Of a DNA stretch of 64,000 bases, positions 19,273-27,255 are shown piece after piece. Positions within the stretch are counted from its first letter, which is position 1. The number at the start of each line of letters is the position of its first letter. Under the pieces are notes generated by a model. That model was given only the letters and a program-made list of their open reading frames with translations, was not told where the DNA came from and ran no database searches. The translations under genes were made by a program, and so were the position numbers. The DNA comes from an uncultured Eubacterium sp. (GTDB lineage: Bacteria; Bacillota; Clostridia; Lachnospirales; Lachnospiraceae): contig CAJOMD010000001.1 of NCBI GenBank assembly GCA_905235555.1, positions 1 to 64,000 of the forward strand, in the 5' to 3' direction.

Positions 19273-20046
19273 ATGGGAAAAATAATAGCAATTACAAATC
19301 AAAAAGGCGGCGTGGGCAAAACCACAACGTCTATTAATGTGGCTGCATGCCTGGCAGATCAAGGAAAGAAGGTCTTGCTAGTGGACATGGATCCACAGGG
19401 AAATGCAACTAGCGGAGTTGGAATTATAAGAAACGAACTAGAGAATACAGTGTATGAACTTCTCTTAGGAGAATGTTCAAGCGAAGACTGTAAAACAGAA
19501 TGTGCAGTGAAGAATCTAGACGTTTACCCATCTAATGCCAATTTGTCCGGTGCAGAGATTGATCTTATAGGAATGGATGAAAGAGAATTCATTCTCAAGG
19601 AAGAATTGGATAAGGTAAAGAGCAATTATGACTTTATAATTATAGACTGCCCGCCAGCACTTAATTTACTAACAGTAAATGCGCTTGTGGCTGCCGACTC
19701 AGTCATGGTTCCAATTCAGTGCGAGTATTATGCACTAGAAGGACTAACACAGTTGCTCCATACAATCAACTTAATTCAAGAAAGGCTTAATGACAAACTA
19801 GAGATCGATGGTGTGCTATTCACTATGTATGATACTAGAACAAACTTGTCGGCTGAGGTTGTGGAGAACGTTAGAGATAATATCCACCTACATATCTACG
19901 GAACAATCATTCCTAGAAATGTTAGACTAGCTGAGGCGCCAAGCTATGGACTTCCAATTCATATGTACGATAAGAAGTCAGCAGGAGCAGAGGCGTATGA
20001 GAATTTAGCGAAGGAATTAATTGACAAAACAACTATGTTTACATAA
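19273..20046 (+). CDS. parA: Chromosome partitioning ATPase ParA/Soj
   Basis: ParA is a deviant-Walker ATPase that dimerises on DNA and moves ParB-parS complexes; in B. subtilis Soj also regulates DnaA. The deviant Walker A is KGGVGKTTTSIN at residues 11-22, and IIIDCPPALNLLTVNAL is the Walker B region. The 257-residue length matches chromosomal Soj, lacking the N-terminal HTH of plasmid ParA. The start ATG follows CGAGG. Its stop codon lies in a palindrome shared with the parB leader. Confidence 0.96.
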   Translation: MGKIIAITNQKGGVGKTTTSINVAACLADQGKKVLLVDMDPQGNATSGVGIIRNELENTVYELLLGECSSEDCKTECAVKNLDVYPSNANLSGAEIDLIGMDEREFILKEELDKVKSNYDFIIIDCPPALNLLTVNALVAADSVMVPIQCEYYALEGLTQLLHTINLIQERLNDKLEIDGVLFTMYDTRTNLSAEVVENVRDNIHLHIYGTIIPRNVRLAEAPSYGLPIHMYDKKSAGAEAYENLAKELIDKTTMFT

Positions 20047-20063
20047 TAATTTATTATGTAAAC
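20037..20063. repeat. Palindrome at the parA stop made of two TTATGTAAAC motifs
   Basis: GTTTACATAATA (20037-20048) and TATTATGTAAAC (20052-20063) form a perfect 12-bp inverted repeat around a 3-nt centre, and include the parA stop codon. Both arms contain the TTATGTAAAC word. No T-run follows, so a protein-binding site or mRNA hairpin is more likely than a terminator. Confidence 0.65.
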
Positions 20064-20132
20064 TTGTAATAATTATGCAAATTAATAGGTGATTCATTTA
20101 AATAGAAGAAACAATTATTAGTGGAGGGTGTT

Positions 20133-21086
20133 ATGGCACTAAGGAAAGGTTTAGGAAGAGGCGTTGATTCGCTTATTCCTACAGCAGAAGACAGGAAAGC
20201 GGCAGCAAAGAAACCAGCTGTAAACAAAGCTGAAGAAAAACCAGAAGTTCAGGTTGTAGAAAAAGAAGTGGTAAAAGAAGTGGTAAAGGAAGTTAAGGTT
20301 CCTGCAGAGACTACTTTGCCGGTATCAAGTATTGAACCAAACAGAAATCAACCTAGAAAGAACTTTAATAAAGCGGAGCTAGAAGAATTAACAGATTCTA
20401 TTAAAAGATACGGAGTGATTCAGCCGCTTGTCGTTCAGAAGAAAAATGATTATTATGAAATTATTGCTGGTGAGCGTAGATGGAGAGCTGCTAAGTTAGC
20501 AAAGTTAAAAGAGGTTCCCGTGGTTATAAAAGAGTACGAACCACAGGAAGCTTCAGAGATTGCGCTTATTGAAAACTTGCAAAGATCAGATTTAAATCCT
20601 ATAGAGGAAGCAAAGGCATATAAAAATCTTATTGAAGAATATGATTTGCGCCAGGAGGATGTTGCTACTAGACTTTCCAAATCAAGAAGTGCTATTACTA
20701 ACTCTATGAGGCTTCTCAATCTTTCTCCAAAAGTGCAAGAGATGATAAAAGCTGATGAATTGCAGATGGGACATGCTAGGGCATTGCTTGGATTAGAGAT
20801 AGAGGATTTGCAAGAGAAGACAGCAAAGACAGTGGTGGATAAAGGACTAAGTGTTAGAGAGACAGAAAAACTGGTTAAGAATATTTTACATCCTAAACAA
20901 AAGAAACTTCCAATCCCAACACAGAATTCTGCAGAGATGCAAAGGCTTGCTGATAAGCTTAAGGAAAAATTTGGAACAAAAGTTTCTATTAATCACAAAG
21001 CAAACGGTAAAGGAAAAATTGAGATAGAGTATTATTCTACAGAAGAATTCGAGAGATTGTTTGAATTGTTCGAAAGTATTAAATAG
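20133..21086 (+). CDS. parB: Chromosome partitioning protein ParB/Spo0J
   Basis: ParB is the CTP-dependent clamp that loads at parS and spreads along DNA. MALRKGLGRGVDSLIP is the ParA-stimulating N-terminal peptide. The CTP-binding region includes NRNQPRKNF and IIAGERRWRAAK, and the central HTH lies near EDVATRLSKSRSAITNSMRLLNL. The C-terminal dimerisation segment ends the 317-residue protein. I chose ATG 20133, which follows GGAGGG, over GTG 20121, which overlaps the ribosome site. Confidence 0.96.
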   Translation: MALRKGLGRGVDSLIPTAEDRKAAAKKPAVNKAEEKPEVQVVEKEVVKEVVKEVKVPAETTLPVSSIEPNRNQPRKNFNKAELEELTDSIKRYGVIQPLVVQKKNDYYEIIAGERRWRAAKLAKLKEVPVVIKEYEPQEASEIALIENLQRSDLNPIEEAKAYKNLIEEYDLRQEDVATRLSKSRSAITNSMRLLNLSPKVQEMIKADELQMGHARALLGLEIEDLQEKTAKTVVDKGLSVRETEKLVKNILHPKQKKLPIPTQNSAEMQRLADKLKEKFGTKVSINHKANGKGKIEIEYYSTEEFERLFELFESIK

Positions 21087-21097
21087 GGAGACAACGT

Positions 21098-21568
21098 ATG
21101 AGAGATTTTATATATTTAGGAACGATAGTATTAGTTATAATTGTTTTTGTGACAGTAACTTTTTTACAGAATCTTAAGATTAAAAGATTAATGAACAGAT
21201 ATGAATCTTTTATGAACGGCAAAGATGCTGAAAATTTAGCAGATGCTATTGAAGAAAACTTCAAGCAGATGAACGAAATACAGGAAGATTATGAAGCGAC
21301 AAAACAAGATATAGATGAGACGCTTCAAAGAATGAAATCTACATTTCACAAAATTGGAATTGTTAAGTACGACGCCTTCAAAGAGATGGGCGGAAATCTA
21401 AGTTTCACGCTCTGTCTTTTAGATGATGTGAATACAGGATTTATTCTAAACACAATGCATGGAAGAGACAGTAGTTATACATACGTAAAAGAAATAATTA
21501 AAGGTGAAGCATACGCCACATTGGGAGAAGAAGAGAAAGAAGCTCTAGAAAAAGCAATTAATTCTTAG
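21098..21568 (+). CDS. DUF4446 family membrane-anchored protein
   Basis: The protein has one N-terminal membrane segment (residues 4-24), a charged helical stretch, and the conserved DUF4446 domain (GIVKYDAFKEMGGNLSFTLCLLD...GRDSSYTYVKEIIKGEA). Family function is unknown to me. In clostridia it often follows parB, and here it starts 11 bp after parB behind GGGAGA, so it is almost certainly in the parAB transcription unit. A role near the partition complex or membrane is inference only. Length 156 residues. Confidence 0.85.
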   Translation: MRDFIYLGTIVLVIIVFVTVTFLQNLKIKRLMNRYESFMNGKDAENLADAIEENFKQMNEIQEDYEATKQDIDETLQRMKSTFHKIGIVKYDAFKEMGGNLSFTLCLLDDVNTGFILNTMHGRDSSYTYVKEIIKGEAYATLGEEEKEALEKAINS

Positions 21569-21577
21569 TTTACATAA
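21568..21577 (-). repeat. TTATGTAAAC motif between DUF4446 gene and serS
   Basis: GTTTACATAA begins on the last base of the DUF4446 stop codon, so TTATGTAAAC reads on the minus strand. It lies 63 bp before serS. Confidence 0.5.
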
Positions 21578-21640
21578 AAAAGAGGGAAGGAGAGTGTATT
21601 CCATATTACTAAAAGTAATAAATGGTTTATATGAGATAAG

Positions 21641-22921
21641 ATGTTAGACATTAAATTTTTAAGAGAAAATCCAGACATCGTCAAAGAAAACATAAAGAAA
21701 AAATTCCAAGACGAGAAACTACCTCTAGTGGATGAGGTAATTGACCTAGATTTAAAGAATAGAGAAAATAAGCAAGAAGTTGAAACAATGCGCGCCAATA
21801 AGAATAAACTTTCAAAAGAGATTGGCGGGCTTATGCAACAAGGCAAAAAAGAAGAGGCTGAAAAAGTAAAAGCTGAAGTGGCTGCAGGCAATGACAAGAT
21901 AGATGAACTAACTGAAAAAGGTCGCGAGATTGAAGAAGAAATAAAGAAGAGAATGATGGTTATTCCAAACATTATCGACCCATCGGTTCCTATCGGAAAA
22001 GACGATAGCGAAAATATGGAACTTGAGAAGTTTGGCGAGCCAGTAGTTCCTGAGTATGAAATCCCATATCATACAGATATTATGGAATCATTTGATGGTA
22101 TTGATTTAGAATCTGCTAGAGATGTAGCTGGCAATGGTTTCTACTATTTGATGGGAGACATTGCAAGACTTCACTCAGCTATCCTTTCGTACGCTAGAGA
22201 CTTTATGATTGATAAAGGATTTACATATGTGGTACCGCCATTCATGATTAGAAGTAGCGTGGCTACAGGAGTTATGAGTTTTGAAGAGATGGATGCTATG
22301 ATGTATAAGATTGAAGGTGAAGACCTTTACCTCATAGGAACTAGCGAGCACTCAATGATTGGTAAGTTTATCAATACTCATACAAAGGAAGAAGATTTGC
22401 CCAAGACTTTGACTAGTTACTCACCATGCTTTAGAAAAGAGAAGGGTGCACACGGCATAGAAGAGAGAGGGGTTTATAGAATTCACCAGTTCGAAAAACA
22501 GGAAATGATAGTTGTTTGTAAACCGGAAGAGAGCATGGATTGGTATGAGAAGATGTGGAAGTACACAGTAGATTTATTTAGAAGTCTAGACATCCCGGTT
22601 CGTACACTGGAGTGCTGTTCGGGTGATTTGGCGGATCTAAAAGTTAAGTCTGTGGACGTGGAGGCATGGTCCCCTCGTCAAAAGAAGTATTTTGAGGTAG
22701 GAAGTTGTTCTAACCTTACAGATGCGCAAGCTAGAAGATTAAATATTAAGATTAAGGGAGAAGATGGAAATTACTTCGCTCATACATTAAATAATACAGT
22801 GGTAGCACCACCTCGTATGCTAATTTGTTTTTTAGAAAACAATTTGCAGGAGGATGGAAGTATTGCTATACCTAAAGCTTTAAGACCATATATGGGAGGA
22901 ATGGAGAAAATTACTAAATAA
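21641..22921 (+). CDS. serS: Seryl-tRNA synthetase
   Basis: This class II synthetase charges tRNA-Ser. The N-terminal coiled-coil arm that binds the tRNA variable arm spans roughly residues 30-105. The catalytic domain shows motif 2 CFRKEKGAHGIEERGVYRIHQFEK and a motif 3 region near HTLNNTVVAPPRML. The 426-residue length is normal. I saw no T-box leader in the 72-bp upstream spacer. The start MLDIKFLRENPDIVKENIKKK is typical, although its ribosome site is weak. Confidence 0.97.
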   Translation: MLDIKFLRENPDIVKENIKKKFQDEKLPLVDEVIDLDLKNRENKQEVETMRANKNKLSKEIGGLMQQGKKEEAEKVKAEVAAGNDKIDELTEKGREIEEEIKKRMMVIPNIIDPSVPIGKDDSENMELEKFGEPVVPEYEIPYHTDIMESFDGIDLESARDVAGNGFYYLMGDIARLHSAILSYARDFMIDKGFTYVVPPFMIRSSVATGVMSFEEMDAMMYKIEGEDLYLIGTSEHSMIGKFINTHTKEEDLPKTLTSYSPCFRKEKGAHGIEERGVYRIHQFEKQEMIVVCKPEESMDWYEKMWKYTVDLFRSLDIPVRTLECCSGDLADLKVKSVDVEAWSPRQKKYFEVGSCSNLTDAQARRLNIKIKGEDGNYFAHTLNNTVVAPPRMLICFLENNLQEDGSIAIPKALRPYMGGMEKITK

Positions 22922-22990
22922 ATGGTACTGGAGTATGGCGCTATTTATTATTTATAAAAAAGAATGACAAAACAATATGTTTTGTCGCAA

Positions 22991-23064
22991 GTCTCGTTAG
23001 CTCAGTTGGATAGAGCGCTCGCCTCCTAAGCGAGAGGCCGGAGGTTCGAATCCTCTACGGGACG
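22991..23064 (+). tRNA. tRNA-Arg (anticodon CCT)
   Basis: The 74-nt cloverleaf has acceptor GTCTCGT/ACGGGAC with one G-T pair, D-arm AGCTCAGTTGGATAGAGC, anticodon loop CTCCTAA (CCT), T-loop TTCGAAT and discriminator G. It reads AGG. CCA is not encoded. A small hairpin, GACAAAAC/GTTTTGTC, lies just upstream. Confidence 0.95.
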
Positions 23065-23137
23065 TTCGTGTGAAAGACAAATAATCTGATAGTCAAAGAA
23101 GAGGGTTTGAAATCAGAGAAAGTATATTGGAGAGAAT

Positions 23138-24160
23138 ATGGACTACATAGTTTTAGACCTCGAGTGGAATCAAAATCCCTATGGGAAGAGAAACTATCAT
23201 CCAGAAATGCCGTTTGAGATTATTGAAGTGGGCGCGGTGCGAATGAATTCCAATCTTGAAATTGAAGATTCGTTTCATCAGATTGTCAAACCGCGAGTTT
23301 ACAAAAAACTTCACTACAAAATTAAGGAAATTACCAACTTTACAAATGAAGAATTGGCCCGGGGATCAGACTTTAGAAAAGTGATCAGAGAATTTCTTGA
23401 ATGGTGCGGAGATGATTTTATGTTTTGCACTTGGGGTTCAATGGATTTAACAGAATTACAAAAGAATATGAGGCACTACAAGTTAGAGAGGGTGCTAGAT
23501 TTTCCTCTTTACTATCTAGATTTACAAAAGATTTACAGTTTGCGATATGACGATGGAAAGAATAAAAGCACACTTTCGGACGTGGTGGAAGAACTGCACA
23601 TTAAGGAAGACAAAGACTTTCACAGAGCGATAGATGACGCATTCTACACAGCAAAAGTTTTTCAAAAGATGGAACCAGGTAGATTTATAAAAAGATTATC
23701 AATTGACACATTCTATCCACCTCGAATAAAAGAAGAAGAAATATTTGTAGAGTTTGACGATTACAATAAGTTAGTTACCAGAGAATTTCTTTCAAAGGAT
23801 GAAATGTTTTCTGACGAAGAAATTGAGCAACTGAGATGCAATAAGTGTGGAGAAAGAATTAATCCATATATCGATTGGTTCTCAGACAGTGGGAAAACAT
23901 ATTTTTGTTTAGGACGATGTCCAGAGCATGGAGAGGTCCGAGGGAAAATTAAAATCAGAAAATGTGAAAAGGATAGTTTTTACGCCATAAAGATTGTTAA
24001 ATTAGCGGATGAGACAAGAGTTCAAAAAGTAAAAGATAAGAAAGAAAGCATCAGAGAAAAGAGAAGAGAAAAAAGACATCGCTTGTTAGAGCGAGAAACG
24101 ATGCAAGAAACATGGGGAAGTTCGGCTATCGATGACGACGATGCAGAGGACGATTACTAA
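23138..24160 (+). CDS. DEDDh 3'-5' exonuclease with Cys-rich C-terminal domain (KapD-like)
   Basis: The N-terminal 180 residues form a DnaQ-like exonuclease domain: DLEWN (residues 7-11) supplies the first acidic pair, and HRAIDDAFYTAKVF near residue 165 gives the DEDDh His and Asp. It resembles KapD-type sporulation-inhibitor exonucleases, but the substrate is unknown. After residue 225 comes a Cys-rich module, RCNKCGERINPY...YFCLGRCPEHG, with zinc-ribbon spacing, then a basic coiled tail. Start ATG follows TTGGAGAG. Total length is 340 residues. Confidence 0.85.
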   Translation: MDYIVLDLEWNQNPYGKRNYHPEMPFEIIEVGAVRMNSNLEIEDSFHQIVKPRVYKKLHYKIKEITNFTNEELARGSDFRKVIREFLEWCGDDFMFCTWGSMDLTELQKNMRHYKLERVLDFPLYYLDLQKIYSLRYDDGKNKSTLSDVVEELHIKEDKDFHRAIDDAFYTAKVFQKMEPGRFIKRLSIDTFYPPRIKEEEIFVEFDDYNKLVTREFLSKDEMFSDEEIEQLRCNKCGERINPYIDWFSDSGKTYFCLGRCPEHGEVRGKIKIRKCEKDSFYAIKIVKLADETRVQKVKDKKESIREKRREKRHRLLERETMQETWGSSAIDDDDAEDDY

Positions 24161-24175
24161 AAATCATGTTTTAGA

Positions 24176-24214
24176 AAAAATGAGTTTCAGCAGAAAATGC
24201 AGAAACTCATTTTT
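24176..24214. terminator. Bidirectional terminator after the exonuclease gene
   Basis: AAAAATGAGTTTC and GAAACTCATTTTT form a perfect 13-bp stem with a 13-nt loop and A/T tails on both sides, 15 bp after the exonuclease stop, between convergent genes. Confidence 0.85.
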
Positions 24215-24224
24215 ATTGAAATAA

Positions 24225-24253
24225 AAAAGCGACTTCAAAATGAAATCGCTTTT
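24225..24253 (-). terminator. Terminator after the recombinase-like gene
   Basis: AAAAGCGA pairs with TCGCTTTT, extended by TTC/GAA beyond one mismatch. It lies 5 bp beyond the stop codon of the leftward recombinase-like gene, with a U-run on that strand. Confidence 0.75.
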
Positions 24254-24258
24254 ATTAT

Positions 24259-24996
24259 CTATTCAGACTCATGATAAGAATCTAGTAGTTGCTCTAATTC
24301 TTCTAGTAAGCAATCTACTTTGCCGTAGAAGGCATCATTATTTTTTGGACTGTCAAAATTCTTTTCAATAGTAGAAATCTCTTTAATAACCTTTTGCAAA
24401 CGCTTTTTGCCACTATTATTTAGATAGAGCAAGTAACGACTACGCTCGTTCTCTTTTGGAGTAAGTTTTCTCATAAATAGCTCAACGTTAGGCTTCTCAC
24501 CAATAAATCTATATGTGATAGAAGGTGATGCGTGGTTAAACAATGCTTGCAAATGATAAATATCACCTGTTTCTCTGTAGTATCTATATGCATAAGTTTT
24601 ACGCATAGTCTGAGCGCCGATAGAGTGTAGTCCCACATGGTGTCCAGCACTTCTCAAAACTCTGTACGCTTGTTCACGTGAAACCGGTTTATTCTTTGTT
24701 CTGTGACCCAAAATTAAATATTCATTTGCAGGGCGGTCTTTAATAAATTCCTTGATTTCCTTTTGTAATTTAGTAGGGACCTTGAATGTGATCTTCTGTT
24801 TGTGCTTTCCAATCTTTACATGGATTTCTTTTTTGTCCTTAACATCTTTTACTTTGAAAGCCAATATATCTTGTAGCTGAAGACCAGTGCCTATTCCCAA
24901 CTCAAATAATATATAATATTTTTCATCAATTTCCTTTAAGGCTTCGCCAAAAGCCTCCAATGTTTCTTCATCTTTGATAGGTGCAACCCAATTCAT
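24259..24996 (-). CDS. Tyrosine-recombinase-like protein lacking catalytic residues
   Basis: The 245-residue protein aligns with the catalytic domain of tyrosine recombinases and lacks the usual N-terminal core-binding domain. Key positions are changed. The first Arg is Gln (GTGLQLQDIL, usually TGLR). The His of HxxR is Gln (QTMRKT). The nucleophile is Phe: LFNHASPSITYRFIG has Phe nine residues after the His, where Tyr is expected. The second Arg and the third-box His remain. Strand transfer is therefore unlikely, and a DNA-binding or regulatory role is possible. It starts 11 bp after the dac gene behind TAGGAGG, in the same operon. The last 60 residues look helical. Confidence 0.85.
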   Translation of the reverse strand: MNWVAPIKDEETLEAFGEALKEIDEKYYILFELGIGTGLQLQDILAFKVKDVKDKKEIHVKIGKHKQKITFKVPTKLQKEIKEFIKDRPANEYLILGHRTKNKPVSREQAYRVLRSAGHHVGLHSIGAQTMRKTYAYRYYRETGDIYHLQALFNHASPSITYRFIGEKPNVELFMRKLTPKENERSRYLLYLNNSGKKRLQKVIKEISTIEKNFDSPKNNDAFYGKVDCLLEELEQLLDSYHESE

Positions 24997-25007
24997 ACCT
25001 ATACCTC

Positions 25008-26393
25008 CTATTCATTATTTTGATATCTATTTCTATTTCGTTTCATTTCACGAATTTGGTCTAACTTTTTCTTTCTCTTAACGATTAATACAATAAGTAA
25101 GATTAAAACTATAGCGCAAACTACAATCACGATAGTTGGGATAATCTTTTTTATAGAAACTCCAGAACTCTTTTCCGCTTTAGTTTTTGTAGTAGGGGCA
25201 GCAGTAGTTATCTTTACGATTGTTTCCTGCTCTACAGCCTCAGCGGATTTGATGTTCTTTCCCTGTTTATATGTAAGATTAGCAGTTCCCACCAGTTTAT
25301 TGCCGTAGTGATAGTTCATCTTTGAAAAAACTCCGCGTGCCACATTGAATGTAGTAGTAACTTTTAAGTTTGAATAATTGGCGCCTTTTGGAATAACTGC
25401 TGTAGCCATTTTATCAAGCTGCAATGTGCCGGCTTTTTTCATAAAGGGAGACGATAAAGAGTAATCGTTTTCATCGTTAAACCTGTTATCATTCTCTGAA
25501 ATATTTATGGTTTTAAAATTTTTAAAACCATAATTAAAAAGTTTTTTGGTATCTGTATAAACATTGTTTGAATTTGACTTCAAGACAACTGCAATTAATG
25601 TAAGACCATTCCTTTCGGCAGCGGTTACAAGAGTGTTTCCGGCTTGATCTGTAAATCCAGTCTTACCTCCAATAATTCCATTGTAATAGTAAGGACCGCC
25701 CTCCCAAATCATCTTGTGTCTCATAGTTGCCATGAAACGATGTTTTCTTTTGTTGTTTTTCTGAATTGTATATTGAGTGGTTCCAAGCACTTCCCTAAAC
25801 AAAGGGTATTTCAGAGCGGCTCTCATAATCATTGCCATATCGTAAGCGGTAACGTAATGATTGTCGTTGTGTAAACCATTACCATTCACAAAATGCGAAT
25901 CCTTTGCACCGGCCTGCTTAGCGCGTTCGTTCAATTTTTGAGCAAAGGCTTTCTCTGTGCCAAACATATGCTCCCCAAGCGCAGTGGCACATTCGTTACC
26001 CGATTGAAGCATCATTCCGTAAAGAGTGTCCCTAACAGACATCTTCTCACCCGTTTTAGCACCAATGTTTGCTGCACCATCTCTTATGCAAGACAAAGCA
26101 TTTTTTGAGTAAGTGACAGTCTCATTCATATCACAATTCTCGATGGTAAGAAGCGCCGTCAAAATCTTTGTGATACTAGCGGGAAATCTTTTCTTATGAG
26201 ACTTTGATTCATACAAAACAGTACCCGTGTTGTAGTCTATCAAACAAGAAGACTTCGCAACGGTATCCACATGGCTATTTGGCCATGCTGGAGCACTGTC
26301 CGCGGCCACTTGCTTTGGCACAAAAATGATGCTAGAAATAACGAGTCCTACAATAGTTATGCCGACAATAAGCTTTTTAATTAGTGATTCCAT
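25008..26393 (-). CDS. dacF: D-alanyl-D-alanine carboxypeptidase (DacA/DacF type PBP)
   Basis: This low-molecular-weight penicillin-binding protein removes the terminal D-Ala of peptidoglycan pentapeptides outside the cytoplasmic membrane. A signal segment (residues 8-30) leads to the mature enzyme. Catalytic motifs are SITK near residue 69, SGN near residue 128 and KTG in IGGKTGFTDQAG. An extra domain follows, then a Thr/Lys-rich linker and a C-terminal membrane segment (IVIVVCAIVLILLIVLIV) with a basic tail. The 461-residue length is within the family range. The recombinase-like gene is immediately downstream. Confidence 0.92.
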   Translation of the reverse strand: MESLIKKLIVGITIVGLVISSIIFVPKQVAADSAPAWPNSHVDTVAKSSCLIDYNTGTVLYESKSHKKRFPASITKILTALLTIENCDMNETVTYSKNALSCIRDGAANIGAKTGEKMSVRDTLYGMMLQSGNECATALGEHMFGTEKAFAQKLNERAKQAGAKDSHFVNGNGLHNDNHYVTAYDMAMIMRAALKYPLFREVLGTTQYTIQKNNKRKHRFMATMRHKMIWEGGPYYYNGIIGGKTGFTDQAGNTLVTAAERNGLTLIAVVLKSNSNNVYTDTKKLFNYGFKNFKTINISENDNRFNDENDYSLSSPFMKKAGTLQLDKMATAVIPKGANYSNLKVTTTFNVARGVFSKMNYHYGNKLVGTANLTYKQGKNIKSAEAVEQETIVKITTAAPTTKTKAEKSSGVSIKKIIPTIVIVVCAIVLILLIVLIVKRKKKLDQIREMKRNRNRYQNNE

Positions 26394-26564
26394 AAACCCT
26401 CTTTAATATATTTTTTATATCATCTAGTATTGTAACAAAAATACAGTATAAATCAACAAATATCACAAACAATTTGTAAAAAAGATAATCATATAAAAGA
26501 GACCAAATCACTTGAAAAAAAGTAGATTTGAAATTAAAATGCTACTTGGACAAAGGAGGTTTCT

Positions 26565-27203
26565 ATGAGATTAAGAAACGTGCCAGGTGCGAGAGAAGAT
26601 ATTGCAAACCACGAATTAGCGATCAATGAGCCTGAACAAATCAAAGGAAAATGGAATAAAGAGTTTGGAAACGTCAATCCAGTTCAGTTAGAAATAGGAA
26701 TGGGAAAGGGATTGTTTTTGACTACACTTGCACAGGAAAACCCAGATATTAACTATGTGGGGATAGAGAAGTATTCTAGTGTTTTGGTTAGGGCGCTTGA
26801 AAAGTGCGAAGATCTAGAACTTGATAATATTCGTTTTATCCGAATGGAAGCAGAGTATATAGAAGATGTTTTTGACGAAGGAGAAGTAGATAAAATTTAT
26901 TTGAATTTTTCAGATCCTTGGCCAAAAGATAGACATGCTAAGCGCAGACTTACATCGAAACAGTTCTTAGGAAGGTATGATCATATTTTAAAGAAGGATG
27001 GAGTAGTAGAATTTAAGACAGATAATGATGACTTGTTTAATTTCACTGTAGATCAAATACCTGAGGCAGACTGGAAACCGATAGCAGTGATTTGGGATTT
27101 GCATAGTGATGAGAAACATGCCCAAGGAAATGTTATGACGGAATATGAGACTAAATTTTCAAAGCTAGGGCACCCAATTCATAAAGTCATTATGGAAAGA
27201 TAA
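26565..27203 (+). CDS. trmB: tRNA (guanine-N7)-methyltransferase TrmB
   Basis: TrmB uses SAM to form m7G46 in tRNA variable loops. The SAM site is LEIGMGKGLFLT near residues 46-57, and the signature NFSDPWPKDRHAKRRL is complete. The C-terminal TEYETKF segment is also conserved. The 212-residue length is typical. The start follows an ideal AAAGGAGG. It is a single-gene unit, since flanking genes point away and a terminator follows. Confidence 0.96.
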   Translation: MRLRNVPGAREDIANHELAINEPEQIKGKWNKEFGNVNPVQLEIGMGKGLFLTTLAQENPDINYVGIEKYSSVLVRALEKCEDLELDNIRFIRMEAEYIEDVFDEGEVDKIYLNFSDPWPKDRHAKRRLTSKQFLGRYDHILKKDGVVEFKTDNDDLFNFTVDQIPEADWKPIAVIWDLHSDEKHAQGNVMTEYETKFSKLGHPIHKVIMER

Positions 27204-27206
27204 AAG

Positions 27207-27243
27207 AAACGACTAGAGAAATTAATCTCTAGTCGTTTTTTTT
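27207..27243 (+). terminator. Terminator after trmB
   Basis: AAACGACTAGAGA and TCTCTAGTCGTTT form a perfect 13-bp stem with a 6-nt loop, followed by a T-run, 3 bp after the trmB stop. It may also serve the convergent permease gene. Confidence 0.9.
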
Positions 27244-27255
27244 AAATTATTTTAA

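Noticed and set aside
21569-21640. T-box riboswitch before serS
   Set aside because: The spacer is only 72 bp, with no T-box sequence or terminator/antiterminator pair.
24259-24996. Integrase marking a prophage or integrative element
   Set aside because: Catalytic residues are substituted, no phage or conjugation genes surround it, and it is in an operon with dac. I see no attachment-site duplication.
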